Positions 44,932-53,509 are shown, counted from the first letter of the stretch. The stretch is 64,000 bases of DNA from Oscillospiraceae bacterium (GCA_031282245.1 JAITEB010000026.1:1-64000), one strand, 5' to 3'. The notes: generated by a model from the sequence alone, not told the origin. Translations and numbers: made by a program.

Positions 44932-46281
44932 GTGCAAAAATTTAATTATAAAAGCATGGAAGCTCTCCGCGCCGATATTCTGTCCCAAGGGCTGGAGCTG
45001 GACGTGTCGGACGACGTTTCGGCGCTGCTGCAAAAAGTCAGTCTGCCGGGAATTTCGATATGCAATTCCATGGCCGTGCTGCCAATGGAAGGCTGCGACG
45101 GCGACGAATACGGCGCGCCGGGCGAGCTGACAATCCGCCGTTATCTGCGCTTTGCCAGGGGCGGGGCGGGCATTGTGTGGTTCGAGGCCATAGCCGTCGT
45201 ACCGGAAGGGCGCGGCAACCCCCGCCAGCTTTGCATAAACGAAAAAACGGCGGAAGCCTTCGCCGGCCTGCTGAGGCGCATGCGCGCCGCCGCCCGGGAG
45301 TCCGGGCGCGAACCCCCTTTTATTATAGCTCAGCTCACGCACGCCGGGCGCTACGCCAGACCGCGCGGCGCCCCCGAGCCGGTAACTGCCCAGCGACATC
45401 CCCTGCTGGATGAAAAATACAGGAATACTCCTCCCCGGATAATAGCCGACGAGGAACTGCCACTGCTGGAAGACGCTTTCGCAAAAGCGGCGGCGCTTGC
45501 AGGACAGGCCGGTTTTGACGCCGTTGACGTGAAGGCCTGCCACAGATATCTGATTTCTGATTTCTTTTCGGCCTACGACAGACCGGGTTTATACGGCGGG
45601 AGCTATGAAAACCGCGCGAGGCTGTTTTTGAATATTATCGACAGGATTAACGCTCTTCCCAGTCCCATAGCAATCACACCGAGAATCAACGCCTATGACG
45701 CTTTGCCCTATCCTTTGGGTTTTGGCTCGGACGAAAAAAACAGGCCGTTTTTAATCGAGCCGCTGAAGCTTCTTGCGGACATGAAGCTGCGCGGCGTGAA
45801 AATGGCGAACATAAGCTGCGGGAACCCTTACTATAACCCGCATGTGGGAAGGCCGTTCGACAACGGGCCTTATATGCCGCCGGAAAGTCAGCTTAAGCTT
45901 TCCGCCAGAATGCTGAATATCATATCAGAAATGCAACGCAGCCAGCCGCGGATGGCGATTGTTTGCACGGGGCTGTCATGGTTCCGGCAGTTTGGCGCAA
46001 ACGTCGCTGCGGCCGGGATTAAAAACGGCTGCTGGACAATAGCCGGTTTTGGCCGGCAGTCGCTGGCTTATCCCGATTTTGCCGCGGATATTATAAATCT
46101 GGGCGGGATGAAGCCGGAGAAATGCTGCGCCGCCTGTTCCGGCTGCACTCAGATTATGCGCGATGGGGGGAGCGCCGGCTGTACTGTGCGCGACGGGGAA
46201 ATCTATCTTCCCATACTCAAAAAGGGCAGAGCGGGCAGGCCGGTTCCAACGCCGCAAACGCTCTGCGATCATATTATTTAA
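44932..46281 (+). CDS. Fe-S Old-Yellow-Enzyme-like NADH:flavin oxidoreductase, barrel only
   Basis: FMN TIM-barrel protein of 449 residues related to 2,4-dienoyl-CoA reductase, 2-enoate reductase and trimethylamine dehydrogenase. FMN/active-site features are IAQLTHAGRYARP, DVKACHRYLISDFFSAYDRP and YGGSYENRAR. The usual His-x2-His pair reads Lys-x2-His, so substrate contacts differ from classical enoate reductases. The C-terminus has C-x2-C-x2-C-x11-C (CAACSGC followed by AGC), fit for one 4Fe-4S cluster. It lacks the C-terminal FAD/NAD domain of the roughly 670-residue relatives. I start at GTG 44932, 6 bases after GGAGG; the ATG at 44926 is too close. Confidence 0.85.
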   Translation: MQKFNYKSMEALRADILSQGLELDVSDDVSALLQKVSLPGISICNSMAVLPMEGCDGDEYGAPGELTIRRYLRFARGGAGIVWFEAIAVVPEGRGNPRQLCINEKTAEAFAGLLRRMRAAARESGREPPFIIAQLTHAGRYARPRGAPEPVTAQRHPLLDEKYRNTPPRIIADEELPLLEDAFAKAAALAGQAGFDAVDVKACHRYLISDFFSAYDRPGLYGGSYENRARLFLNIIDRINALPSPIAITPRINAYDALPYPLGFGSDEKNRPFLIEPLKLLADMKLRGVKMANISCGNPYYNPHVGRPFDNGPYMPPESQLKLSARMLNIISEMQRSQPRMAIVCTGLSWFRQFGANVAAAGIKNGCWTIAGFGRQSLAYPDFAADIINLGGMKPEKCCAACSGCTQIMRDGGSAGCTVRDGEIYLPILKKGRAGRPVPTPQTLCDHII

Positions 46282-46325
46282 GCATGTGCGGAGAATTCAA
46301 GCCAAAAAAAAGGGGGGAGATGCTT

Positions 46326-48281
46326 GTGAATGTGGAAATTTTTGACGCGCCCGGCCGCCCGTTCAGGGTGATTTCAGTAAATACGGCTGTGCTGGGCAGC
46401 GGGGCGGCGGGACTTAACGCGGCTTGTATGCTTGACCATTACGGCCAGAAAAATATAGCCGTTTTTACCGAAGGTCTGAATTTCGGCACCAGCCGGAACA
46501 CCGGCTCTGACAAACAGACGTATTACAAACTCTCACTGTGCGGCGAAACTAAAGATTCCCCCCGCGAGATGGCCAAAGCGCTCTTTTCGGGCGGCGCTAT
46601 GGACGGGGATATCGCGCTTGCGGAAGCGGCCGGATCGGCGGCCGGTTTTTACAGACTGTGCGCTCTCGGGGTGCCTTTCCCGAAAAACCGCTTCGGCGAA
46701 TATGCCGGGTATCGGACGGACCATGACAGCCTTCCCCGGGCTTCTTCTGCGGGGCCGCTCACTTCCCGGCTTATAAGCGAGGTCTTGCTCACAGACGCGG
46801 AACGGCGCGGAATAAAAATATACCAGGGATTTCAGGCGCTGCGCGTTTTTACCAGAAACGGCGAAGCCGCAGGATTTGCGGCGCTTGACCTGAACGCCCC
46901 TGACAGCCCGTTTGTGACAGTGAACTGCGTCAATCTTGTTTTCGCCACGGGAGGCCCCGCCGGGCTGTACGAGGCCTCTGTATATCCCCGTTCGCAGACG
47001 GGAGCGACGGGAATCGCGCTGGAAGCAGGGGCAGAAGCGAAAAACCTGCTTGAATGGCAGTATGGCATTGCCTCCGTCGGATTTCGGTGGAATCTATCAG
47101 GGACATATCAGCAGGCGCTGCCGCGCTATATTTCTATTGATCAGGACGGCGTCGAGCGGGATTTCCTGGCGGAGGGCTTCAAAAATCCGGAAAAGCTTCT
47201 GAACGCGGTTTTCCTGAAGGGCTATCAGTGGCCCTTTGACGTAAACAGGATAGAGAACGGCGGTTCTTCTCTGATGGATATTCTTGTCCATGAAGAGACT
47301 GTGGCAAAAAAGCGGCGCGTTTTTCTGGATTTCAACAGCAACCCGCCGCAGCTTATGCGGGACGGGCGGCCCGATTTCAGCAGGCTTGGCTCGGAGGCCC
47401 GCGTATATCTGGAGAATTCCGGCGCGCTGAAGGCGACGCCGCTTGACAGGCTGAAAGCGATGAATCCGCAGGCATACGCGCTTTATTTGGACAACGGGAT
47501 AGACCTGGCCGCTCGGCGTCTGGAAATCGCAGTGTGCGCCCAGCACAACAACGGCGGGCTTGCGGGAAATATTTGGTGGGAAAGCAGTATCAGACACCTG
47601 TTCCCGGTGGGGGAAGTCAACGGAACGCACGGAATAAAGCGCCCGGGCGGCAGCGCTCTGAACTCCGGGCAGGTGGGAAGCGCCAGAGCCGCGGAATATA
47701 TCGCGCGGCATTATAATCAGGAGCCGCCTGAAACCGGACAGTTTGTCAAAGACATTTTTGAACAGTTTGAGGAAATACGGCTTCTTGCGGACAGGATTTC
47801 CGCGCGGAGCGGAAACTCAAACACTGCGCAAACGCGCAGGAGGATTCAGTCAAGAATGACCCGCTGCGCCGCGCATATCCGCAGCCTTCCGGAGCTTGAA
47901 AAAGCGTTGGAAGAAACGGCGGAGGATTTGGCGGGCTTTGCTGAAAATACCGTGGCGGCCGGTCTCTCGGAACTGGCCGCGGCTTTTCAGAACAGGGATT
48001 TGCTTATCGCTCAGATCGCATATATAAATTCTATGGCGGATTATATACGCGGCGGCGGCGAAAGCCGGGGCTCCTGCCTTGTGCAAAAACAGAATGGCAA
48101 GTTCAGGGCGGGTTCGCTGTCTTATAATTTGGCGGAAGACGCGCCCGGCCTTGTTCAGATAAGTGCTCTGCGAAACGGGAAACCCGTTTGCCGCCGCCGC
48201 CCGCCGGAGCCAATCCCGGAAGAGGATTGCTGGTTCGAGAAAGTATGGGCGGAATACAGGGAAAACGGCGGCTGCACCTGA
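46326..48281 (+). CDS. FrdA-like FAD-dependent oxidoreductase
   Basis: Flavoprotein of about 651 residues in the succinate dehydrogenase/fumarate reductase flavoprotein superfamily. The FAD dinucleotide motif is AVLGSGAAGLNAACMLDHYG near residue 21. A second glycine-rich FATGGPAGLYEASVYP lies mid-protein. The C-terminal HGIKRPGGSALNSGQVGS matches the FAD ribityl-binding HGANRLGG-type segment. It lies 44 bp after the Fe-S barrel gene and probably works with it as an electron partner. The start is GTG 46326 (GGGGAG 6 bases upstream), with ATG 46320 as alternative. No Fe-S or membrane subunit of a real fumarate reductase is nearby. Confidence 0.82.
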   Translation: MNVEIFDAPGRPFRVISVNTAVLGSGAAGLNAACMLDHYGQKNIAVFTEGLNFGTSRNTGSDKQTYYKLSLCGETKDSPREMAKALFSGGAMDGDIALAEAAGSAAGFYRLCALGVPFPKNRFGEYAGYRTDHDSLPRASSAGPLTSRLISEVLLTDAERRGIKIYQGFQALRVFTRNGEAAGFAALDLNAPDSPFVTVNCVNLVFATGGPAGLYEASVYPRSQTGATGIALEAGAEAKNLLEWQYGIASVGFRWNLSGTYQQALPRYISIDQDGVERDFLAEGFKNPEKLLNAVFLKGYQWPFDVNRIENGGSSLMDILVHEETVAKKRRVFLDFNSNPPQLMRDGRPDFSRLGSEARVYLENSGALKATPLDRLKAMNPQAYALYLDNGIDLAARRLEIAVCAQHNNGGLAGNIWWESSIRHLFPVGEVNGTHGIKRPGGSALNSGQVGSARAAEYIARHYNQEPPETGQFVKDIFEQFEEIRLLADRISARSGNSNTAQTRRRIQSRMTRCAAHIRSLPELEKALEETAEDLAGFAENTVAAGLSELAAAFQNRDLLIAQIAYINSMADYIRGGGESRGSCLVQKQNGKFRAGSLSYNLAEDAPGLVQISALRNGKPVCRRRPPEPIPEEDCWFEKVWAEYRENGGCT

Positions 48282-48317
48282 TATAAGTCGCTGTCGCAAG
48301 TTTGTACAAATAAGCAA

Positions 48318-48363
48318 TTGATTCGCCGGCTCAGACAATGATATAATATTCCCAGTTGTCTGA
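48318..48363 (+). promoter_or_regulatory. lacI promoter with overlapping inverted repeat
   Basis: TTGATT (48318-48323) and TATAAT (48342-48347) with an 18-base spacer. The perfect inverted repeat TCAGACAA (48331-48338) / TTGTCTGA (48356-48363) brackets the -10 element, so a bound regulator would cover the promoter. It differs from the AACGTT-type operators O1-O3. Confidence 0.65.
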
Positions 48364-48412
48364 TATGCCAAGCGTGGTGAATTTGAAATCTTTAAATTAA
48401 GGAGTCGGCGTG

Positions 48413-49420
48413 ATGGCTACAATTAAAGACGTTGCCGCATTGGCAGGAGTTTCCATCAGTACGGTTTCCAGAACGCTCAGCGGGATTGCGCCTGTCTCGG
48501 ACGAAACCCGCGAAGCTGTGATGAAAGCTGTGGAAGAACTCAACTATCAGCCTAATGTGCTTGCACAGGGGCTGAAAAGAGGCAGAAGCAATCTGATTTC
48601 GCTTATTATACCAAATATTATGAACCCGATATTCCCCGCCGTTGCGCGCGGCGTGGAGGACCGCGCCCGCAATATGGGGTTTAACGTAATATTGTGCAAT
48701 ACTGATGAAAAACTGGACGTCGAAGAAGACTATGTAAAAAAACTTCAAATGCGCTGGGTGGATGGGTATATTTTCGCGACGGCCTCCGGGAATTCGGCGC
48801 ATATCCGCGAACTGCACGGCCAGGGGGTGCCTGTCGTGCTGCTTATCCGCGGGATGGATCTTGCGGTTGATCAGATCGTGCTGGATAACTTCAAAGGAGC
48901 TTACGAAGCCGTCAGTTATCTTATCAGCCAGGGGAACGGCTCCGTTGCGATATATAACGGCAGGACGGACATAGAGCTTTATCAGGAGCGCTATAATGGC
49001 TATCTTAAGGCTTTGGAGGACGCGGGCATTCCCTTTGACGAAAATCTGGTGCTTGGCTCGGCTCAAAACGCCGAACAGACCAATACTTACCCGTCTGTGA
49101 TGGAAATGCTGGAAAAAGGGCTTCGGCCCGACGCGATTTTTGTGGCCAGCGATCCTATGGCTTTGGGCGTAATGCGCGCAATACGCGACTTTGGGCTGCG
49201 CGTTCCCGATGACATATCCGTTATCGGCTTTGATAATCTGGAGTTCAGCGCAATGCTGGAGCCTCCGCTGACTACGGTTTCCCAGCCGCTGTACAAAATG
49301 GGGGCGTTGGCCGCGGAGCGCCTTATCAAACGGATTGAGCGCAAGGGCGCTTCCAAGCCGCCGCGCATTTTCAGGATAAACAGCAAGCTTATCGTCAGGC
49401 ATACTGTGAAGGCTAAATAG
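48413..49420 (+). CDS. LacI-family transcriptional regulator of the catabolic locus
   Basis: Repressor of about 335 residues. The N-terminal helix-turn-helix and hinge are ATIKDVAALAGVSISTVSRT and NYQPNVLAQGLK. The effector domain is a type I periplasmic-binding fold with VIGFDNLEFSAMLEPPLTTV near the C-terminus. It starts at ATG 48413 or GTG 48410 behind AAGGAG. It is flanked by the transporter/oxidoreductase operon and the dehydrogenase operon, and operators fitting a LacI protein precede both, so it is the natural regulator. The inducer is probably a substrate or intermediate of this locus. Confidence 0.93.
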   Translation: MATIKDVAALAGVSISTVSRTLSGIAPVSDETREAVMKAVEELNYQPNVLAQGLKRGRSNLISLIIPNIMNPIFPAVARGVEDRARNMGFNVILCNTDEKLDVEEDYVKKLQMRWVDGYIFATASGNSAHIRELHGQGVPVVLLIRGMDLAVDQIVLDNFKGAYEAVSYLISQGNGSVAIYNGRTDIELYQERYNGYLKALEDAGIPFDENLVLGSAQNAEQTNTYPSVMEMLEKGLRPDAIFVASDPMALGVMRAIRDFGLRVPDDISVIGFDNLEFSAMLEPPLTTVSQPLYKMGALAAERLIKRIERKGASKPPRIFRINSKLIVRHTVKAK

Positions 49421-49446
49421 GTTTTTGGGGGGATTGTGCGGGTGCG

Positions 49447-49656
49447 GACCACCCCGCCCTTTGGGCACCCCTCCACAGGAGGGGAATTGTAGCCCGGTCA
49501 CATTTTTTGCAGAATTTACCCCATGCAATTATTTATTTTTACGCTATGCCACAAATCTGTAGAGAACAAAATTCTTTGCATGGGGTACAAGTTATGCACA
49601 GCATTCCCAGCGACAATTCCCCTCCTGTGGAGGGGTGCCCAAAGGGCGGGGTGGTC
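49447..49656. mobile_element. MITE-like inverted-repeat element, copy B
   Basis: A 210-bp element with 46-bp terminal inverted repeats (49447-49492 and 49611-49656). Its reverse complement matches copy A at 22-230 along its whole length, including the interior segment around GATTTGTGGCATAGCG. The flanking bases extend the palindrome by TGCG/CGCA. It begins 26 bp after the lacI stop and ends 31 bp before operator O3, inside the lacI-adh intergenic region (317 bp without a gene). It may act as a terminator for lacI. Confidence 0.8.
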
Positions 49657-49687
49657 CGCATTTTAAAACAGCTTTTTTAGAACTCAA

Positions 49688-49706
49688 GAAAACGTTTGTG
49701 AAAACG
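49688..49706. promoter_or_regulatory. LacI-family operator O3
   Basis: GAAAACGTTTGTGAAAACG is the reverse complement of the core of O1 (18 identical bases). It lies 31 bp before the Zn-dehydrogenase start, over the expected -35 region of a possible TATACT -10 at 49712-49717. It ties the downstream operon to the same regulator. Confidence 0.8.
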
Positions 49707-49737
49707 ATATGTATACTCGCGAAATGGAGATGATAGC

Positions 49738-50826
49738 ATGAAGAGCAGAGCCATGGTGCTTGAGAAATTCGGCGCTTCTCTGAAAGCCTCTGAAATAGAC
49801 ATACCCGTCCTGGAGGAAGGCCAGGTGCTTGTAAAAATTGATATAGCCGGCGTCTGCGGCTCGGATGTGCATATTGCAAGGGGTCATGACCCAAGGGTAC
49901 CCCTGCCGATTATCCTGGGGCACGAAGGCGTGGGGCATGTGGCGGCGGTAAAGGGAGAGCGCAGCTATGTGCAGGGCGGAGCGGTTCACGAAGGCGACAA
50001 GATCATGTGGAACAGGGGCTACTCCTGCGGGCGCTGCGCAAGCTGTCTTATCCATAAAGAGCCGTCGGTCTGCAAAGATCGCAAAGTATACGGCATTAAC
50101 ATGAGCTGCGAAACGGCGCCGTACCTGAACGGCTGCTATGCCGAGTACATGATTCTCAGCCCGCTGACGGATTTGTTTATAGTTGACGGCAGTATCCCGT
50201 CTGATGTGCTTGTCACAACCGCCTGCTCCGGGGCGACTGTCGCGCACGGCTTTGATATGGTGAACACGCATATCGGCCAGACTGTTCTGATACAGGGTCC
50301 GGGGCCGCTGGGGGCATATGCGGCGATGTTCGCGAAATCGACCGGGGCCTCGGAAGTTATAGTAACGGGCGGTTCGCAGAACAGGCTGGAAGTTTGCCGG
50401 AAATTCGGCGCGACAATGGCGCTCAACCGCCGCCGCACGACCGAAGCCGAGCGCTACGAAATTGTTATGGAGCGGACGCGCGGGAACGGCGTAGACCTGG
50501 TTGTGGAGACTGCCGGCTCGCCCGGCGTTGTGGAGGAGGGAATAAAGCTTGTGCGCCCCGGCGGGACATATCTTTCGATAGGTTTTTCCCAGCCCGCGGG
50601 AATTCAGCGGCTTGATTTCTATAAAGACGTCGTGAAAAAAAATGTCCGGATTCAAGGCGTATGGGTAAGCGACTGCCGCCACACTTTCCTGGCGATGGAA
50701 CTGTGCAGACAGCACCCGGAAGCCTTCAGAAATCTGGTGACGCATTCTTTTCCGCTGGAGCGGGCCAACGAAGCGCTGGCGGCTATGGCCGGGCGGGAAG
50801 CGATGAAAGCTGTGCTAGAGATGTGA
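49738..50826 (+). CDS. Zinc-binding alcohol dehydrogenase (MDR family)
   Basis: Medium-chain dehydrogenase of 362 residues. The catalytic zinc Cys is in AGVCGSDVHIARGHD with GHEGVGHV following. The structural zinc loop CGRCASCLIHKEPSVC has four cysteines. The NAD fold has IQGPGPLGAYAAMFAKSTGA. Related enzymes oxidise polyols, threonine or sugar-derived alcohols. The ATG at 49738 follows ATGGAGATGATAGC. It heads a three-gene set with an aldehyde dehydrogenase and an aldolase, under operator O3. Confidence 0.9.
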   Translation: MKSRAMVLEKFGASLKASEIDIPVLEEGQVLVKIDIAGVCGSDVHIARGHDPRVPLPIILGHEGVGHVAAVKGERSYVQGGAVHEGDKIMWNRGYSCGRCASCLIHKEPSVCKDRKVYGINMSCETAPYLNGCYAEYMILSPLTDLFIVDGSIPSDVLVTTACSGATVAHGFDMVNTHIGQTVLIQGPGPLGAYAAMFAKSTGASEVIVTGGSQNRLEVCRKFGATMALNRRRTTEAERYEIVMERTRGNGVDLVVETAGSPGVVEEGIKLVRPGGTYLSIGFSQPAGIQRLDFYKDVVKKNVRIQGVWVSDCRHTFLAMELCRQHPEAFRNLVTHSFPLERANEALAAMAGREAMKAVLEM

Positions 50827-50925
50827 TTTATCCGCCGGATTCCGCTGTTTAAAAAAAGCTCAAAATAATTTTATTTTTATATAAAAAATAATATAATAAT
50901 TTAAGAAAGTGAGGATTTAAAAAAA

Positions 50926-52353
50926 ATGACGCACTATAAAATGTATGTCGGCGGCCAGTGGAAAGATTCGGCCGAAACGAAGGACGTGCTGGACAAGTAC
51001 ACAGGGGAGAAAACAGCGACCTGCGCAGTTTCTTCCCAGGAAGACGTAGATGAGGCTGTGGCTTTCTGCAGGCAGTCGCTCAGGAAAAACGCGCTTACCC
51101 CCGCGCAAAGAGCCGCAGTCCTGCGCAAAGCGGGAGATTTGCTGCTGGCGCGGACGGATGAATTCGCCTATGACATCTGCCGCGAGGCGGGCCGGCTTAT
51201 CGGCGACGCAAAGGGCGAGGTGACGCGCTCCAAACTGGTTTTCGACCTTGCCGCCGAAGAAGCCGGGCGCATTGCGGGCGAAATGGTTCCCGTCGACGGA
51301 ATGGCGGGCAATGAAAACAAAATTTGCTTTACACTGCGCGTGCCTGTCGGGGTTGTCTGCTGCATTACTCCGTTCAATGTGCCGCTCAGCCTGACGGTGC
51401 ACAAAGTTCTTCCAGCCATCGCGGCGGGAAACGCCGTCGTTCTCAAGCCCGCCAGCGACACGCCGGGCTTTGCCGTCAAGCTGGTCGAGACACTTCTGGA
51501 AGCCGGGCTTCCCGCGGGGCATATCAGCCTTGTTCTGGGCGGCGGCGATACCGTTGGCGAGATGCTTTTAAAAAATCAGGATATTAACTTCTACAGTTTT
51601 ACCGGAAGTCTTGCGGTCGGCGAGCACATCAAGAACACCATCGGCCTTCGCCGCTGCTCTATGGAACTGGGCAGCAACGCGGCCTGCATAGTCCACAAAG
51701 ACGCGGGCGACATAAAGAAAATCGCGGGCATGGTCGGCGGCAAAGCCTATGCCAACGCCGGGCAGGTCTGCATGAGACCTCAGCGTATATTTGTCCACGA
51801 AGATGTCTATAACGAATTTGTAGAGCACAGCAAAGCCTTTGCCGAAAGCCTGAAAGTCGGAAGTCCCTATGAAGCCGACACAAAAGTCGGCCCGATGATA
51901 AGCGTCAAAGAAGTGGACCGAGTTGAAGCCTGGATTCAGGAAGCGATCGACGAAGGCGCAGCGCTTGTCTGCGGCGGGAAGCGTCAGGGGGAGCGCAACT
52001 ATATGCCGACTGTTCTGACGGACGTGAAAGACAGCATGAAAGTTGTCGGCAGGGAACTGTTCGGCCCGGCCATTGTCATTATCCCCTATTCTGATTTTGA
52101 CGAAGCCATATCCCGCGCGAACGATTCGATTTATGGCCTGCAGACGGGCGTATTCACCCAAAACTTAAATCTGGCAATGAAAGCCGCAAAAGAAATTGAG
52201 GCGGGCGGCATTATTATCAACGAGACGCCTTTCACAAGAGTTGACACCATGCCCTATGGAGGCATTAAAAAAAGCAGCGCGGGCGGCAAAGAAGGCCCTA
52301 AATACGTCATCGAAGAAATGACTGACGTTAAGACTATTCTTATTAATCTTTAA
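50926..52353 (+). CDS. NAD(P)-dependent aldehyde dehydrogenase
   Basis: ALDH-superfamily enzyme of 475 residues. The nucleotide-binding region is CCITPFNVPLSLTVHKV and KPASDTPG, the Glu region is MELGSNAACIV, and the catalytic Cys lies in NAGQVCMRPQRI near residue 281. The C-terminal dimerisation segment includes PYGGIKKSSAGGKEGP. The overall look is of the lactaldehyde/glycolaldehyde/semialdehyde subgroup. With the aldolase next to it, an aldehyde released by aldol cleavage is the most economical substrate. The ribosome site is GTGAGG. Confidence 0.92.
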   Translation: MTHYKMYVGGQWKDSAETKDVLDKYTGEKTATCAVSSQEDVDEAVAFCRQSLRKNALTPAQRAAVLRKAGDLLLARTDEFAYDICREAGRLIGDAKGEVTRSKLVFDLAAEEAGRIAGEMVPVDGMAGNENKICFTLRVPVGVVCCITPFNVPLSLTVHKVLPAIAAGNAVVLKPASDTPGFAVKLVETLLEAGLPAGHISLVLGGGDTVGEMLLKNQDINFYSFTGSLAVGEHIKNTIGLRRCSMELGSNAACIVHKDAGDIKKIAGMVGGKAYANAGQVCMRPQRIFVHEDVYNEFVEHSKAFAESLKVGSPYEADTKVGPMISVKEVDRVEAWIQEAIDEGAALVCGGKRQGERNYMPTVLTDVKDSMKVVGRELFGPAIVIIPYSDFDEAISRANDSIYGLQTGVFTQNLNLAMKAAKEIEAGGIIINETPFTRVDTMPYGGIKKSSAGGKEGPKYVIEEMTDVKTILINL

Positions 52354-52430
52354 GAGCGGCAAATGGCATCAAACGCGGCGGGGGCGGCAGCTCGCCGCTC
52401 CCCATATATTTAGTTATAAGGAGCAATTAC

Positions 52431-53189
52431 ATGTTTAAAAACCTCACAAAAGAAAAACTCCGCAAAGGTCAGGCCGTCCTGGGCACGTTCTTCAACAGCT
52501 ACAGTCCCGATGTTGCGGAAATGCTGGGCGCCGCCGGGCTTGATTTTATTATCATCGACTGTGAGCACGGGCCTGGTTCGCCGGAAACAGTCGTCAACTG
52601 CGTACGCGCCGCCGAAGCCCGGGGCATGACTCCTGTTGTGCGCATAACGGAAGACACGCGAACCGGCATTCTGCGCTATCTGGATATAGGCGCGCACGGA
52701 ATTCTCGTGCCGCAATTGGAAAACTCGAAGCAGGCCGAGCAGGTTGTAAAATATTCCAAATACAGTCCGGAGGGCATGCGCGGCATGGCCGTTCCCCGCG
52801 CTTCAAGCTGGGGCATGGACGGCCACGACTATACCCGCATTGAAAACGAAGAGACGCTGATTTGCGTCCAATGCGAAAACGTATCCTGTCTTAACGAAAT
52901 AGAAGCCGTCGCGAAAGTTCCGGGGATTGACCTTATCTTCCTGGGGCCATATGATATGTCGCAGGCGCTGGGCGTTCCGGGACAGATCAAGCATCCGCTC
53001 ATGCTGGACGCAGAAAAGCGGATCTTAAACGCGGCGAAAGAAGCCGGAATTTCCGCCGGGATTTTTGTGGGCGATATAGATGCCGCCCTTAAATCACGCG
53101 AAGAGGGCTGGAATCTGATTCTGATGAGCATGGACATTCAGACCCTTGGGGCCGCATATAAGCGCAGTGTTGAAATTTTCAGCAAATAA
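52431..53189 (+). CDS. HpcH/HpaI-family class II aldolase
   Basis: Metal-dependent pyruvate aldolase of 252 residues. Family motifs are GAAGLDFIIIDCEHGPGSPE (metal/active-site Glu-His), a VRITE segment in place of the usual VR, and AHGILVPQLENSKQAEQVV. LGPYDMSQALGVPGQ holds the metal Asp region. Relatives split 2-keto-3-deoxy acids into pyruvate plus an aldehyde (rhamnonate, glucarate, hydroxyheptanedioate and sulfo-sugar routes). The ribosome site is AAGGAGC. It is last in the operon and is followed by a strong terminator. Confidence 0.92.
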   Translation: MFKNLTKEKLRKGQAVLGTFFNSYSPDVAEMLGAAGLDFIIIDCEHGPGSPETVVNCVRAAEARGMTPVVRITEDTRTGILRYLDIGAHGILVPQLENSKQAEQVVKYSKYSPEGMRGMAVPRASSWGMDGHDYTRIENEETLICVQCENVSCLNEIEAVAKVPGIDLIFLGPYDMSQALGVPGQIKHPLMLDAEKRILNAAKEAGISAGIFVGDIDAALKSREEGWNLILMSMDIQTLGAAYKRSVEIFSK

Positions 53190-53228
53190 GTTCAAATTCA
53201 GCTTTCTGATATTTGCAGCAACTTGACA

Positions 53229-53272
53229 AACAGCGGTCAGTAGCAACGTCTGGCCGCTGTTTTATAAATTTT
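53229..53272 (+). terminator. Terminator of the catabolic locus
   Basis: AACAGCGGTCAG (53229-53240) pairs with CTGGCCGCTGTT (53250-53261) with one G-U pair, followed by TTATAAATTTT. Confidence 0.85.
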
Positions 53273-53383
53273 AAATTTCTTGTTTCAAACAGGCATTACA
53301 AACTGATAACTTACTTAAGTAATATCCGCACTTGCCAGGTGTGTCTCTGGAAAAAAATTTACATTTGATTTTTACTAAAAACC

Positions 53384-53412
53384 TTGTCAATTTTGAACTT
53401 ATGCTCTATAAT
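53384..53412 (+). promoter_or_regulatory. Promoter of tRNA-Pro
   Basis: TTGTCA (53384-53389) and a perfect TATAAT (53407-53412) separated by 17 bases, about 97 bases before the tRNA. The rest of the 320-bp gap 53190-53509 holds only the preceding terminator and AT-rich sequence. Confidence 0.7.
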
Positions 53413-53509
53413 AAGTCAGAATGACTGTGATGAGAAGTTAAGCGCCGCTTAAATCTTATTGTACGATTGTTGATGTTTTTTGACGGCGTTTTAGTTTAAC
53501 AAAATTTAT

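Noticed and set aside
48392..49528. 378-codon open frame antisense to lacI
   Set aside because: It lies wholly opposite a clear LacI gene, has no family resemblance and runs into the MITE-like element. It arises from the codon bias of the sense gene.
49684..50745. 353-codon open frame antisense to the Zn-alcohol dehydrogenase
   Set aside because: The sense frame has full catalytic motifs; the antisense product is Arg/His-rich and unrecognisable.
52375..52405. GC-rich hairpin between the aldehyde dehydrogenase and aldolase genes taken as a terminator
   Set aside because: It has no U-tract and both genes share strand and context; it is more likely an mRNA-processing or stability hairpin.
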